Source of the DNA: JAJNBA01 sp035512775
Lineage (GTDB): Bacteria > Actinomycetota > UBA4738 > HRBIN12
Direction of reading: 5' to 3'
DNA length: 64,000 bases
Assembly: GCA_035512775.1 (NCBI GenBank)
Contig: DATKDI010000083.1
Coordinates: 1-64,000 of the forward strand
Made by a program: the position numbers and the translations under genes
The notes under the pieces: generated by a model
Seen by the model: only the letters and a program-made list of their open reading frames with translations
The model's database searches: none
Told to the model about the DNA's origin: nothing
Part shown: positions 9,639 through 18,676 of the stretch, piece after piece
Numbering within the stretch: the first letter of the stretch is position 1
Layout of the letters: each line of letters begins with the position of its first letter

Positions 9639-9644
9639 ATTCTA
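9639..9644 (-). promoter_or_regulatory. Possible -10 box upstream of fdhA
   Basis: On the minus strand TAGAAT occurs about 50 bases upstream of the fdhA ATG. No good -35 hexamer was found 16-18 bases further up, so this is a weak candidate. It would allow formate dehydrogenase to be transcribed separately from the sox genes. Confidence 0.25.
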
Positions 9645-9669
9645 GGCTGCGGGGAAGCTCGGAGGATGG

Positions 9670-9777
9670 ATGCCGAGCCGTCCGTCTCACTCGGGAGCAA
9701 GGATGCTGGCGATCGGCGCCGCGGCCGCCGCCATCACCTACGGGGTGGGCTCGCTCCTGGGCGTCGCCGTCAGCTGA
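9670..9777 (+). CDS. Possible 35-residue membrane peptide
   Basis: An ORF on the opposite strand in the gap between fdhA and fdhD, beginning at ATG 9670 with GGAGG four bases upstream. After about 11 residues it is a single alanine- and glycine-rich hydrophobic stretch ending at a TGA that overlaps the end of fdhD. The hydrophobic end resembles the last helix of VIT/CCC1-type transporters, so it may be a gene remnant rather than a working gene. Identity is not established. Confidence 0.3.
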   Translation: MPSRPSHSGARMLAIGAAAAAITYGVGSLLGVAVS

Positions 9778-10624
9778 TCGACGACGCGGCGAGCCGTTCG
9801 GGGTGCGTGTAGACGTTCAGGCGCTCGTCTCGGACGAAGCCGACCAACGTCATCCCGAACCGCTCCCCCGCTTCGACCGCGAGTGAGGACGGCGCGCTCA
9901 CGGCGCTCACGATGGGGATCCCCGCCACGGCTGCCTTCTGGACGATCTCGAACGAGAGCCGCCCGCTCACCTGCAGCACGTGGTCGGCGAGCGGCACGTG
10001 GCCGGCCAGCAGCTGCTCCCCCACGACCTTGTCGACCGCGTTGTGGCGACCGACGTCCTCCCTGACGGACACGAGCTCCCCGTCCGCAGTGAACAGGCCC
10101 GCGGCGTGCAGTCCACCGGTCCGCTCGAAGACCTTCTGTGCCTCACGGAGAGCAGCAGGAAGCGCGAGCAGCGTTTCCGCCGCGACCCTGGTGCCCGCCG
10201 CGACGGGAGCACACCTCACCTCGATGTCGTCGAGCGCCGCCTTCCCACAGACGCCGCAGGACGACGTCGCGTAGAAGTTGCGCTTCAACCGGTCGAAGTC
10301 GAACGGCCCGTTCAGCGTGACCGACACGATGTTGTACTGCTGCTCCTCGCCGGGCCGGGTGTCGCAGTACGCGACCCGGCTGACGTCCCCGGGGGCGATC
10401 AGCCCCTCCGTGAACAGGAACCCCACGGCGAGCTCGAAGTCGCCGCCCGGCGTCCGCATCGTGACGGCGACCGATCGCTGCTCCTGTCCCGGACCCTGCA
10501 CACGGATCTCCAGCGGCTCCTCCGCGGCAAGGGTGTCGGTCCGCTCGGAACGGATGCCGTCGTTCAGCGCGACGACGTGCACGCTCGAGGTGTTGCGTCG
10601 GAGCGGCTGGGCGGCGGTCGCCAT
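9770..10624 (-). CDS. fdhD: Formate dehydrogenase accessory sulfurtransferase FdhD
   Basis: A 284-residue FdhD-family protein. It has the SSCGVCGK motif, whose cysteines carry sulfur from the cysteine desulfurase to the Mo-bisPGD cofactor, and the VREDVGRHNAVDKV motif. FdhD is required for active formate dehydrogenase. An ATG six codons upstream (10642) is an alternative start. It follows soxB by 22 bases on the same strand and precedes fdhA by about 180 bases, so it links the amine-demethylation genes with formate oxidation. Confidence 0.9.
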   Translation of the reverse strand: MATAAQPLRRNTSSVHVVALNDGIRSERTDTLAAEEPLEIRVQGPGQEQRSVAVTMRTPGGDFELAVGFLFTEGLIAPGDVSRVAYCDTRPGEEQQYNIVSVTLNGPFDFDRLKRNFYATSSCGVCGKAALDDIEVRCAPVAAGTRVAAETLLALPAALREAQKVFERTGGLHAAGLFTADGELVSVREDVGRHNAVDKVVGEQLLAGHVPLADHVLQVSGRLSFEIVQKAAVAGIPIVSAVSAPSSLAVEAGERFGMTLVGFVRDERLNVYTHPERLAASSIS

Positions 10625-10646
10625 CACCGCCAATGATGGCACGACT

Positions 10647-11861
10647 TCAGTGGGAGACGGCGGCGGCGGCGATCTCCGAGACGAGCTCTCGCTTCCAGAA
10701 CCGCTCGAGCGCGAACGGCGCGATCAGGTCCGGCACCTGGTTGTCGTGGACCAGGTCGGCCATCGTGACCCCGACGATCGGCGTGGCTTTGAAGCCGTAG
10801 GTGCCCCAGCCACCGTCGATCAGGAACCCCTCGACATCGGTGAGTCCCATGATCGGCGAGTAGTCGGGCGTCACGTCGCAGAGGCCGCCCCACGCGCGCA
10901 TCAGCTTGACGCGTCCGAGCCTCGGGAGGAGCTCGAGCGAGTGGGCGGCCGTGACCTCGAGGAAGTCCAACGTGGAGTCTTGCGCGTACGACGTGTACGG
11001 CTCGATCTCCGAGCCGATCAGAACCTCGCCACGGTCCGTCTGGGAGATGTAGACGTGCAGGGTGGCGGAGACCAGGATCACATCCAGGAAGGGCTTCAGC
11101 GCTTCCGTCACGAACGCCTGCAGCGGATGGGTGACGATCGGTGTCTCGACCCCGGCCATCCGGCAGATCTCGCTCGTCCACCCCGCGACCGCGGAGATCA
11201 CGGTGCCGGTCTGGATGTCCCCGCGGTTCGTTCGAACCCCGGTGACGCGACCGCCCTGGACATCGACGCCGGTCACCTCGGTGCCCTGGTGCACGTGCAC
11301 CCCCATGCGGTCGGCCATCCGGGCGTATGCCCACACGACGGCGTCGTGGCGGATCACACCCCCTGGTGGGTGATACAGCGCGGCCATGATCGGGAAGTCG
11401 GGATGGTACGAGAGGTCGAGCTCCGGGCAGAGCTTCGCGATCTCGTCCGGGTAGATCACCCAGGAGTCGACGCCGAGGAGTCTGTTCACCTCCGCGCGCT
11501 CGTGGGCGACGATCACGGCGCGCTCGGCGTGTGCGAGCGTCAGGTGACCCTGTTGCGAGAGCAGGAGGTTGTAGTCGAGCTCCTGCGCGAGCTGCTCGTA
11601 CAGCCTGAGCGCCTCCTTGTAGAAGGCCACGCCCTCGGGCGTCCGGTAGTTCGCACGAACGATCGTTGTGTTGCGGCCGGATCCACCCGCGCCCATGTAG
11701 CTCTTGTCCAGGACGGCGACGTCGCGGATGCCACGCTTCGCGAGCTCGTATGCGATCGCGAGCCCGTGGGCACCACCGCCGACGATCACGACGTCATAGG
11801 ACTTCTTGAGCTCGTGGTGGCGCCACATGCGCCAGGGCCGGAAGTAGCGGATCAGGTGCAT
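10647..11861 (-). CDS. soxB: Sarcosine oxidase / N-methylglutamate dehydrogenase beta-like subunit
   Basis: A 404-residue DAO-family flavoprotein with an N-terminal FAD-binding VVIVGGGAHGLAIAYELAKRG. GGVIRHDAVVW contains the RHD motif whose His carries the covalent FMN in heterotetrameric sarcosine oxidases. The beta subunit oxidises the N-methyl amine. The ATG overlaps the soxG stop (TGATG); a longer upstream reading is an artefact of that overlap. In methylotrophs the homologue is MgdA. The mgs genes upstream favour N-methylglutamate over sarcosine as substrate, but sequence alone cannot decide. Confidence 0.85.
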   Translation of the reverse strand: MHLIRYFRPWRMWRHHELKKSYDVVIVGGGAHGLAIAYELAKRGIRDVAVLDKSYMGAGGSGRNTTIVRANYRTPEGVAFYKEALRLYEQLAQELDYNLLLSQQGHLTLAHAERAVIVAHERAEVNRLLGVDSWVIYPDEIAKLCPELDLSYHPDFPIMAALYHPPGGVIRHDAVVWAYARMADRMGVHVHQGTEVTGVDVQGGRVTGVRTNRGDIQTGTVISAVAGWTSEICRMAGVETPIVTHPLQAFVTEALKPFLDVILVSATLHVYISQTDRGEVLIGSEIEPYTSYAQDSTLDFLEVTAAHSLELLPRLGRVKLMRAWGGLCDVTPDYSPIMGLTDVEGFLIDGGWGTYGFKATPIVGVTMADLVHDNQVPDLIAPFALERFWKRELVSEIAAAAVSH

Positions 11862-12487
11862 CAGCTCCAGCCCTCCACGCGCAGCGCCTGCCATCCCACC
11901 GGTGCACCGCCGAGCCCCGCGACCACTCCCGACAGCGTCTCCCAGACGTAGCGCGCGAACTCCGTGGCGACGTACACCTCCAACACGGGCACCTCGAGAT
12001 CTCGGCGGACCATCAACGCCCGGACCTCCGCGATCGGCGCGCCCGTCGCCTCCCCGGGACCGAGGGTCGTGGGATCCCACGAGGTGGTCCTCTCCAGCAC
12101 GGCGGGCAGCTCAGGCCCGGCCAGCGCGAATCCCGCGAAGAGGTGGGTCACGTCCGTCACCATGGCGCCGGGACCGGCCACGGGTTCGATCGCCCGGAGC
12201 AGCCTCGTTTCCGCATCCGGCCCTCCGAACACCACGACCCATTCCGCCGAGATCCGTGCGATGACGGTCGCCGCCGGCGAGGGAAGCGCCTGCGGGAGTC
12301 GGCCGCGCACGTCCACCTTCGCTCGCGCGGTGACGTCCGCGATCGCCACGCGATCGCGGATGGCAGCGCGCTCCGCCGCGTCGTCTCCGTAGGAGGCCGG
12401 GATCTCCCACCCGTCCTCCTCCACGAACACGGCGCCGCGGAGCGCGGACAGCCGCGCCGCGGGCGAGCGCCTGATCGCCGACCTCAT
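11861..12487 (-). CDS. soxG: Sarcosine oxidase gamma-like subunit
   Basis: A 208-residue protein in the expected place for the gamma subunit (SoxG/MgdD) of the heterotetramer, a GcvT-fold-like protein that packs against alpha. The sequence is weakly conserved; the call rests on length, context and pieces such as DVRGRLP and the YVATEFARYVWETL segment. It overlaps soxA by 4 bases upstream and soxB downstream. Confidence 0.75.
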   Translation of the reverse strand: MRSAIRRSPAARLSALRGAVFVEEDGWEIPASYGDDAAERAAIRDRVAIADVTARAKVDVRGRLPQALPSPAATVIARISAEWVVVFGGPDAETRLLRAIEPVAGPGAMVTDVTHLFAGFALAGPELPAVLERTTSWDPTTLGPGEATGAPIAEVRALMVRRDLEVPVLEVYVATEFARYVWETLSGVVAGLGGAPVGWQALRVEGWS

Positions 12488-15294
12488 GACCGCAACCTCT
12501 GGCCGTGAGGGTCATAGAACGGGGCGGTGCGCACCGTTCCGACCGTACGGCTGCCGCCGAACTGGATCTCGAACGTGCTTCCGTCGGAGGCGGAGTCCGC
12601 CGGGACCCAGGCGAGGCCGATGACGCTCCTGACCGCCGCGCTCCGTCTCGCCGACGTCACTCGCCCGACCCAGGCGCCGTCACGAACCACCGACGCTCCC
12701 TCCGGCGGCAGCCACCGGTCGGGAGCGGTGAACCCCACCAGACGCTCTTCGGGTCCCCGTTGCCTCAGATCCCGCAACGCGCGGAGCCCGAGGAAGTCCT
12801 CCTTGTCGTCCTTCACCATCCAGCCGAGCCCGACCTCGAACGGATCCGACTCCGCATCGGTGTCCTGCCCCACCAGGATGTGCTGCTTCTCGAGCCGCAG
12901 GATCCGCTGGGCTTCGAGACCGAACGCCGCGATCCCTCCGGCGCGCCCCGTCTCCATGATCGAGTCCCAAAGGTGTTCGCCGTACATCGACGGGAAGTGG
13001 ATCTCGTAGCCCATCTCGCCCACGAAGCCGATCCGCAGCACCAGGGACGGCACGCCGGCCACCTCCATGCTCGTCGCCGACATGTACGCCAAGGCCTCCC
13101 CGGAGACGTCGGCATCGGTGAGCGCCGCCATGACGCTCCTGGCTCGCGGTCCCGCCAGGTTGACGGCGCCGAATGCACCGGTGACGTTGAGCACCCGGGC
13201 GTCGAGCTGCCAGTCGGCGTTCCACCAGGTGATCCACCGCTCGAGCGCGGCCGTGTTGCCCGTCGTCACGGTCACGAAGAACTCGTCGTCCGCCAGTCGG
13301 ACGACCGCGCCGTCATCGAGGATCACCCCCTCGTCGTTGAGCATCGCCCCGTAGCGAACCCTCCCGACCGCGAGATCCGAGAACCGGCTCGGGTAGAGGC
13401 GCTCCAGCAACTCGACCGACTGCGGACCCTTGACCCGGAACTTGCCCAGGGTGCTCACGTCGATCAGCCCGACCCTGTTCCGGACCGCGTCGACCTCTGC
13501 CTCAGGGCTCGTGTAATGATGCGGCCTTCGCCAGTCGCCCGCCCACATGAACTCCGCGCCGGTGGCCGCGTGTCTGTCATGCATCGTCGTTTGCTTCCGC
13601 GGCGTCAACCGGGTGCCGGCCAGCGTGCCCATCTCGACGGGGACCCACGGTGGCCGTGCCGTCGTGGGCATCGTCTCCGCGAATGACCGCCCGGTCGCCC
13701 GGCCGCACAGCCGCTGGGACGACAGCATGCAGGACTTCCCCTGACAGGGACCCATCGTGATCGTGGTGTAACGCTTGAGGAGCTCCATCGAATCGAACCC
13801 CTCAGCGGCCGCCGTCTTCAGCTCCTTCGAGGTGACATCCATGCAGAGACACGCGAACTGCTTCCCGGAGGCGGCCGAGACCTCGGGGGGAAGGACGACC
13901 CGGTCCCCGGTTGCCGCCGCTCCCGCCCGCAGCTCAAGCATCTCGGCGCTGTCGATCTCGTATCCCAACGCCGCCGCGGACTCGAGTCCCGCGAGGCGAC
14001 CGTGCGCCACGGCAGCCTCCGGCGTTCTGCTCCCCGCGACCGCACCCACCGCGTACGTTCGCTCCGGCATCTCGGCGGGGAGGAAAACCTGCAGCGTGTC
14101 GTCGAACGCGACGCGCGCTCCCGCCTGCGCCAGGAGGTTCGTCGAGGGCATCTGCACGGAGGCGATCGCAACGAGGTCGCAGGCCACTTTCTGTCCGGAC
14201 GGGGCGCCGGGCGACCCTACGGTGACCGAGGTCACGCGCCGACGGCCCTTCGCCGAATGGATCGTCGAGCCCGGCACCACGGGGAACCCTTCCGGCCAAC
14301 CCCCCTCGGAGCGGAGATCGACGACGGTGACCTCTGCGCCGGCATCCTTCAACGCCCACGCGCTGGCATAGCCGGCGTTCTCGGCCGTGAGGACCACCGC
14401 GCGAGTCCCGGGAAGGACGCGGTAGCGGTGGAGCAGGAGCTCGACCCCCGACGACAGCATCACCCCCGGCAGATCGTTGCCCGGGAAGACTGCGGACTGC
14501 TCGACGGCGCCCGTCGCGAAGATCAGGTGCTTCGCCCGGATCCGATACAGGGCGTTGGGCCCGGCGGCCGCCACCAGCCCGCCGCCGAAGACCCCGAACG
14601 CCGCGGTGTTCGGCAGGAAGCGGACACCCGACTCGATCATCTGTCGGGTCAGTCCGGATCGCAGGGTCACGTTGGCATCGCCGAGCAGGTGGCCGCCGGC
14701 CTCGCGGCCCTGCTCCAGGAGGACAACCGTCGCTCCGGCCTTCGCGGCCTCCGCCGCGGCCGCGAGGCCGGCGGCTCCGGCGCCGATCACGAGGATGTCG
14801 GGATGCAGGTTGATCCGCCGCCGCCGACGGTGATCGGGCTCCTGGGGCACCTTCCCGAGCCCGGCCTTGGACCTGATGAACGGCTCCACGAAGGGCCAGG
14901 CCCAACGCGGTCGCTGGAAGATCTTGTAGTAGAAGCCGGGCGGCATCATGAACGAGAACGTGTTCAGCCACCCGTGGATGTCGCGGTCGACGGAGGGCCA
15001 TGCGTTCTGTCGCTCGACCCGCATCCCCTCCCGCACGGGCTCGATGCACGCGCGGACGTTCGGGATCCCATCGATCTGCATCAGGCAGTTGGGGCAGGAA
15101 CCCGTCATGCAGTGCAACCCGCGCGGCCGGTGGTACTTGAACGACCGGCTCGTGATCGTCACGCCGGCGACCGCCAGCGCCGATCCCACCGTGTCTCCCT
15201 CGAACGCGGAGATCGTCCGACGTTCGAATCGGAAGCGGATCGGCCGGTCGCGCCTGATCGCTTCGCCCAGGCGCTCCGGGAGCCGCTCACTCAC
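12484..15294 (-). CDS. soxA: Sarcosine oxidase / N-methylglutamate dehydrogenase alpha-like subunit with Fe-S motifs
   Basis: A 936-residue protein. In order it has a Fer2_4-like domain (RSFKYHRPRG, then Cys-x4-Cys-x2-Cys-x12-Cys), an NAD/FAD-binding domain (ILVIGAGAAGLAAAAEAAKAG), a BFD-like segment (FACLCMDV ... GPCQGKSC) and a C-terminal GcvT-type folate-binding domain that captures the methyl carbon as methylene-THF. Classical sarcosine oxidase alpha lacks the cysteines in both Fe-S places; here both four-Cys sets are present. The GTG start overlaps the soxD stop (GTGA). The cysteines suggest electrons leave through Fe-S clusters, as in a dehydrogenase, rather than going to oxygen. Confidence 0.87.
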   Translation of the reverse strand: MSERLPERLGEAIRRDRPIRFRFERRTISAFEGDTVGSALAVAGVTITSRSFKYHRPRGLHCMTGSCPNCLMQIDGIPNVRACIEPVREGMRVERQNAWPSVDRDIHGWLNTFSFMMPPGFYYKIFQRPRWAWPFVEPFIRSKAGLGKVPQEPDHRRRRRINLHPDILVIGAGAAGLAAAAEAAKAGATVVLLEQGREAGGHLLGDANVTLRSGLTRQMIESGVRFLPNTAAFGVFGGGLVAAAGPNALYRIRAKHLIFATGAVEQSAVFPGNDLPGVMLSSGVELLLHRYRVLPGTRAVVLTAENAGYASAWALKDAGAEVTVVDLRSEGGWPEGFPVVPGSTIHSAKGRRRVTSVTVGSPGAPSGQKVACDLVAIASVQMPSTNLLAQAGARVAFDDTLQVFLPAEMPERTYAVGAVAGSRTPEAAVAHGRLAGLESAAALGYEIDSAEMLELRAGAAATGDRVVLPPEVSAASGKQFACLCMDVTSKELKTAAAEGFDSMELLKRYTTITMGPCQGKSCMLSSQRLCGRATGRSFAETMPTTARPPWVPVEMGTLAGTRLTPRKQTTMHDRHAATGAEFMWAGDWRRPHHYTSPEAEVDAVRNRVGLIDVSTLGKFRVKGPQSVELLERLYPSRFSDLAVGRVRYGAMLNDEGVILDDGAVVRLADDEFFVTVTTGNTAALERWITWWNADWQLDARVLNVTGAFGAVNLAGPRARSVMAALTDADVSGEALAYMSATSMEVAGVPSLVLRIGFVGEMGYEIHFPSMYGEHLWDSIMETGRAGGIAAFGLEAQRILRLEKQHILVGQDTDAESDPFEVGLGWMVKDDKEDFLGLRALRDLRQRGPEERLVGFTAPDRWLPPEGASVVRDGAWVGRVTSARRSAAVRSVIGLAWVPADSASDGSTFEIQFGGSRTVGTVRTAPFYDPHGQRLRS

Positions 15295-15563
15295 GCGGGC
15301 GCGGCCTCTCGTTCTTCTGGTCGGTACGTGCGCCTGATCTCGTTCGTGGTCGTATGGCGCTCGGCGAGGAACCAGGCGCGGCATCCGCTCTGGTGCACCC
15401 ACCATTCCGTCTGCCATCCATCGACGTTGCGGCGGAAGTAGAGCGACGCGGCGAGCTCACGATCGGTCGAGCTCGGTCCGGCGCGCCTCGTCGTCTCGCC
15501 CCCGAAGGCGAATTCGAGGGCCTCGCGCGGCCCACAGTTCGGACACGAGATCAGGAACGTCAT
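15291..15563 (-). CDS. soxD: Sarcosine oxidase delta-like subunit
   Basis: A 90-residue zinc-binding delta subunit. Cys7 and Cys10 (ISCPNCG) and His57/Cys61 (HQSGC) match the zinc ligands of SoxD. RRN and EWW are further family landmarks. The ATG at 15563 is chosen because the zinc knuckle should be at the very N-terminus. It begins 4 bases after mgsC ends and overlaps soxA, placing the synthase and dehydrogenase in one transcript. The D-A-G-B gene order differs from the usual B-D-A-G. Confidence 0.85.
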   Translation of the reverse strand: MTFLISCPNCGPREALEFAFGGETTRRAGPSSTDRELAASLYFRRNVDGWQTEWWVHQSGCRAWFLAERHTTTNEIRRTYRPEEREAAPA

Positions 15564-15567
15564 GCGC

Positions 15568-16956
15568 TCAGTGCCCGGCGTGGCCGTTGCCGCCGGCGAG
15601 CCGTGCGGCGACCGCGGCCGCGATGTCATCCGGTCGCAGCGTGAACCCGGTGCCTGCGATCGGGATCCCGGTGATCAAGGATGCCTCGAGGGTGAGCGCG
15701 CGCAGGTCCTCGGGCTCCAGGTCGTGCACCGAGCTCTTGCCGCATGCCCTGGCGAACATCTGCATCTCCATGGTCATCGACTGCAGGAAGTTGAACACCC
15801 GGTCGGCCGCCCCATCGACCTCGAGTCGCTCGATCAGCTCCGGATCCTGGGTCGTGATACCGACCGGACACCTGCCCGTGTGACAGTGGTGGCAGAAGCC
15901 GGGCTTCACGCCCAGTGCAGCGTAGTCGTCCTCGAAGAGCGGCGCATTGCAGTTGAGTGCGATCAGCGCCGCCGTGCCGATCGAGACGGCATCGGCACCG
16001 AGAGCGAGGGCCTTCGCGGCGTCCACGCCGTTCTTGATCCCGCCAGAGACGATCACCTGCACCTCCCCGATCGCCTTCATCTCGTCGAGCGAGCGCATCG
16101 CCTCGCAGAGGGCGGACATGGTGGGGATGCCCGTATGGTCGAGGAGGACATCGGGTGAGGCCCCGGTCGCCCCCTCCATCCCGTCGATCACGAGCACGTC
16201 CGCACCGGCCTTCACCGCGAGCCTCACGTCGTCGTTCACGCGGGACGCTCCCATCTTCACGTAGACGGGGATCCGCCAGTCCGTCGCCTCGCGGATCTCC
16301 TCGATCTTGAGCTGGAGATCGTCCGGTCCGATGAAGTCCGGGTGTCTGACCGGAGATCGCTGGTCGACGCCGACCGGGAGGGTCCGCTGGCCGGCGATCT
16401 CCTCCGAGACCTTCGAACCGAGGAGCACGCCGCCCGTCCCGGGCTTCGCCCCCTGGCCCACGACGATCTCGACAGCCTGGGCGAGCTTCAGGTGCTCAGG
16501 GTCGAACCCGTAGCGGGACGGAAGCACCTGGTAGACCATGATGTCCACCTCTTCCCGCTCTTCGCGACACATGCCGCCGTCGCCGGTGGTCGTCGAGATC
16601 CCGGCGCGCTTGGCCGCCCGACCCAGCGCCGTCTTGGCCCGTCCGGAGAGCGCCCCGTACGACATCCCGGCGATCGTGATCGGCCGGTCGAGCACGACCG
16701 GGTTCGTGGCGAAGCGACCCCCGAGGACCGTAGTCGTGTCACATCGCTCCCGGTAGCCCTCCAGCGGCACGCGGGACAAGGTGCAGGGAACGAAGGTCAG
16801 GTCGTCGAGGTTGGGCACCCGCCGGTGCATCGAGAACCCCTGCATCCGATAGCGCCCCAGCTGCGCCTTCAACTGGATGTCCTCGATCACCGACCGCGGC
16901 CACAGCGGCGACTCGCGGAGCACGGGGTGGATGGGAGGCTCGGCGTGCTGGTTCAT
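15568..16956 (-). CDS. mgsC: FMN-binding glutamate-synthase-like subunit (MgsC/GlxD)
   Basis: A 462-residue protein of the glutamate synthase central/FMN TIM-barrel family. Landmarks are ARHPDFIGPDDL-like substrate-loop residues, the phosphate-binding GADAVSIGTAAL segment, and a C-terminal three-Cys cluster, CHHCHTGRCPVGITTQ. With MgsA and MgsB it should make N-methylglutamate from gamma-glutamylmethylamide and 2-oxoglutarate. The ATG is at 16956, 10 bases after mgsB. A plain glutamate synthase role is the alternative, but that would normally include a full-length GltB and GltD. Confidence 0.83.
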   Translation of the reverse strand: MNQHAEPPIHPVLRESPLWPRSVIEDIQLKAQLGRYRMQGFSMHRRVPNLDDLTFVPCTLSRVPLEGYRERCDTTTVLGGRFATNPVVLDRPITIAGMSYGALSGRAKTALGRAAKRAGISTTTGDGGMCREEREEVDIMVYQVLPSRYGFDPEHLKLAQAVEIVVGQGAKPGTGGVLLGSKVSEEIAGQRTLPVGVDQRSPVRHPDFIGPDDLQLKIEEIREATDWRIPVYVKMGASRVNDDVRLAVKAGADVLVIDGMEGATGASPDVLLDHTGIPTMSALCEAMRSLDEMKAIGEVQVIVSGGIKNGVDAAKALALGADAVSIGTAALIALNCNAPLFEDDYAALGVKPGFCHHCHTGRCPVGITTQDPELIERLEVDGAADRVFNFLQSMTMEMQMFARACGKSSVHDLEPEDLRALTLEASLITGIPIAGTGFTLRPDDIAAAVAARLAGGNGHAGH

Positions 16957-16966
16957 CCCTCTCCTC

Positions 16967-17674
16967 CTAGAGCGCCGACGCCCAGAGCTCGGGCTCCCTC
17001 GCCGAGAAGTTCCACAGCCGCCGGCCCGAGCGGACCTTCGTGAAGTCGCGCGAGCTCGCGTCGATCCCGAACTCGGCGAGAGTCGTCTCGAGCAGCGTTC
17101 GGTCTTCGTCGATGAGGTCCTTGACCTCCGCGTCGGCGCCCAGGGACGCGATCTCGCCCCCCACGTAGATCGTGCCCTCGTACATCGAGTCCCCCAGACC
17201 GTCAGCGGCATCGCCGCACACGACGATCGTGCCCGCCTGCATCATGAAGCCGGACATGTATCCGACGCTGCCCCCCACCACCAGTGCCCCCCCTTTCATC
17301 GAGATGCCCGCGCGCGCACCTGTGTCTCCCTCCACATAGACGAGCCCGCCTCGGATCGAGGCCGCTGTCCCCGAACCAGCGTGACCATGGACCTCGAGAC
17401 GGCCGCTCATCATGCACTCACCGACGGCCCAACCGGTGTTGCCGTGGATCACTATCGTCGGCCCCCCGTTCATCCCCCCCGTGTACCACCCCGTCGGACC
17501 CTCCAGCACGACGTGGAGTTCTCCCGTGAGAGCCACCCCGAACGAGTGGCGTCCTGCCGGGTTGCGCACGTGGATCTCGGTCGCGCCTTCCTCCGCAGCC
17601 TGCCGGATCGCCCGGTTGACGTCCCGGGTCTCCTTCCCCGAGGCGTCGATCGTCGCGGCGGTCACTTCAGCCAC
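16967..17674 (-). CDS. mgsB: GXGXG-domain glutamate-synthase-like subunit (MgsB/GlxC)
   Basis: A 235-residue GltB C-terminal beta-helix domain with repeated G-x-x-G turns (GGMNGGPTIVIHGNTGW, GGSVGYMSGFMMQAG, GLGDSMYEG). In the three-gene version of glutamate synthase this is a separate structural subunit. It overlaps the end of mgsA by 13 bases and is followed by mgsC, the usual order in N-methylglutamate synthase and rhizobial glx clusters. A paralogue with the same neighbours is at 39801-40583. Confidence 0.85.
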   Translation of the reverse strand: MAEVTAATIDASGKETRDVNRAIRQAAEEGATEIHVRNPAGRHSFGVALTGELHVVLEGPTGWYTGGMNGGPTIVIHGNTGWAVGECMMSGRLEVHGHAGSGTAASIRGGLVYVEGDTGARAGISMKGGALVVGGSVGYMSGFMMQAGTIVVCGDAADGLGDSMYEGTIYVGGEIASLGADAEVKDLIDEDRTLLETTLAEFGIDASSRDFTKVRSGRRLWNFSAREPELWASAL

Positions 17675-18567
17675 CAGCGAACCTCCTTGGCCTGCAGCTC
17701 ACGCGGGACCAACGCAGGATCGGGAAACACCGCACGGATCGAGATCTCCTCGGAGGCCAGCACCACCATCTCGTCGTTCTCGGCATACAGGAGCGGCTTC
17801 GTCGCGAACCGATCACGGGCGAGCCCGATCCCTCCGGCGGTGGATATCAGGTACGCGAAGGTTCCGTCGAGGTCATCGATCGTGGCACGGAGCGCTTCAT
17901 CGAGTGATCCGCCTGCCTCCAGTCGATCGGCGATGTAGACGGCGATCGCCTCCGAGTCGTTCTCGGTGGCGAATCGGTGACCCTTCTGCTCGAGCCGTCG
18001 GCGGAGCTTGTGATAATTCGTGATCTGCCCGTTGTGTACCACCGCGATGTCCGGGAAGGGCCGCGCCCAGAACGGGTGGGAGTGCGCGATGTCCACGCGG
18101 CTCTCCGTGGCCATGCGCGTGTGGCCGATCCCGTGGGTTCCTCGGAAGGCATCCAGCCCGAATCGCTCGTTGATGTCGCAGGCCATCCCGAGGTCCTTCA
18201 CGATCTCCATCGCTCGGCCGACCGAGAAGACGCGGACACCCGGTACGCGCTCCTCGATCACGTCGGCCAGCTTTCCATCGGCGTCGTCAGCCACGAGGAG
18301 CCGGAGCGAGCGGGAGACCCGACCCGATCCCTGCACGGTGGTGACGAGGCCGGCGGCGGCGACCACATCGGCGCTCGCGTCCTCCGCGTCCGGACGTTCG
18401 AGATCGACCCGAACCACCAGACCGTCCTCGAGAGGCGGACCGTAGAGCGCGACTCCCGCGGAGTCGGGGCCGCGGCGGAAGAGCTGGTCGCACATCCGCG
18501 TGAGGACCTGCCCGACAGGACCCTCCCCCGCCTCGCCCTTGTAGAACACCCCCACGATCCCACACAT
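17662..18567 (-). CDS. mgsA: Class II glutamine amidotransferase subunit (MgsA/GlxB)
   Basis: A 301-residue Ntn-type amidotransferase beginning MCGIVGV, so Cys2 becomes the N-terminal nucleophile; RRGPDSAGVALYG, GHTRMATES and HNGQITNY are further family motifs. The ATG at 18567 is chosen over the codon just upstream because the nucleophile must follow the initiator; GAGGAG lies 7 bases before. It would release methylamine from gamma-glutamylmethylamide and channel it to MgsC. It is first in the long minus-strand run, facing the regulator gene across 250 bases. Confidence 0.85.
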   Translation of the reverse strand: MCGIVGVFYKGEAGEGPVGQVLTRMCDQLFRRGPDSAGVALYGPPLEDGLVVRVDLERPDAEDASADVVAAAGLVTTVQGSGRVSRSLRLLVADDADGKLADVIEERVPGVRVFSVGRAMEIVKDLGMACDINERFGLDAFRGTHGIGHTRMATESRVDIAHSHPFWARPFPDIAVVHNGQITNYHKLRRRLEQKGHRFATENDSEAIAVYIADRLEAGGSLDEALRATIDDLDGTFAYLISTAGGIGLARDRFATKPLLYAENDEMVVLASEEISIRAVFPDPALVPRELQAKEVRWWLK

Positions 18568-18596
18568 CACGATGCTCCTCGCGACCCGTTCTTGCG

Positions 18597-18606
18597 CGTC
18601 TAGACG
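18597..18606. promoter_or_regulatory. 10-bp palindrome upstream of mgsA
   Basis: CGTCTAGACG is a perfect palindrome 30 bases upstream of the mgsA start. It may be an operator in the divergent mgsA/regulator region, but a palindrome this short can occur by chance. Confidence 0.3.
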
Positions 18607-18676
18607 TTAGCCGCATCTACGGTCGAAGCGGCTCCCGGAGGCGGTTCCAGTCGTCCTCACTTCCCGCCGGGTCTAT

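Noticed and set aside
9325..9690. Reading the fdhA catalytic half as two pseudogene pieces
   Set aside because: The only break is TGA at the Sec site and a SECIS-like hairpin follows.
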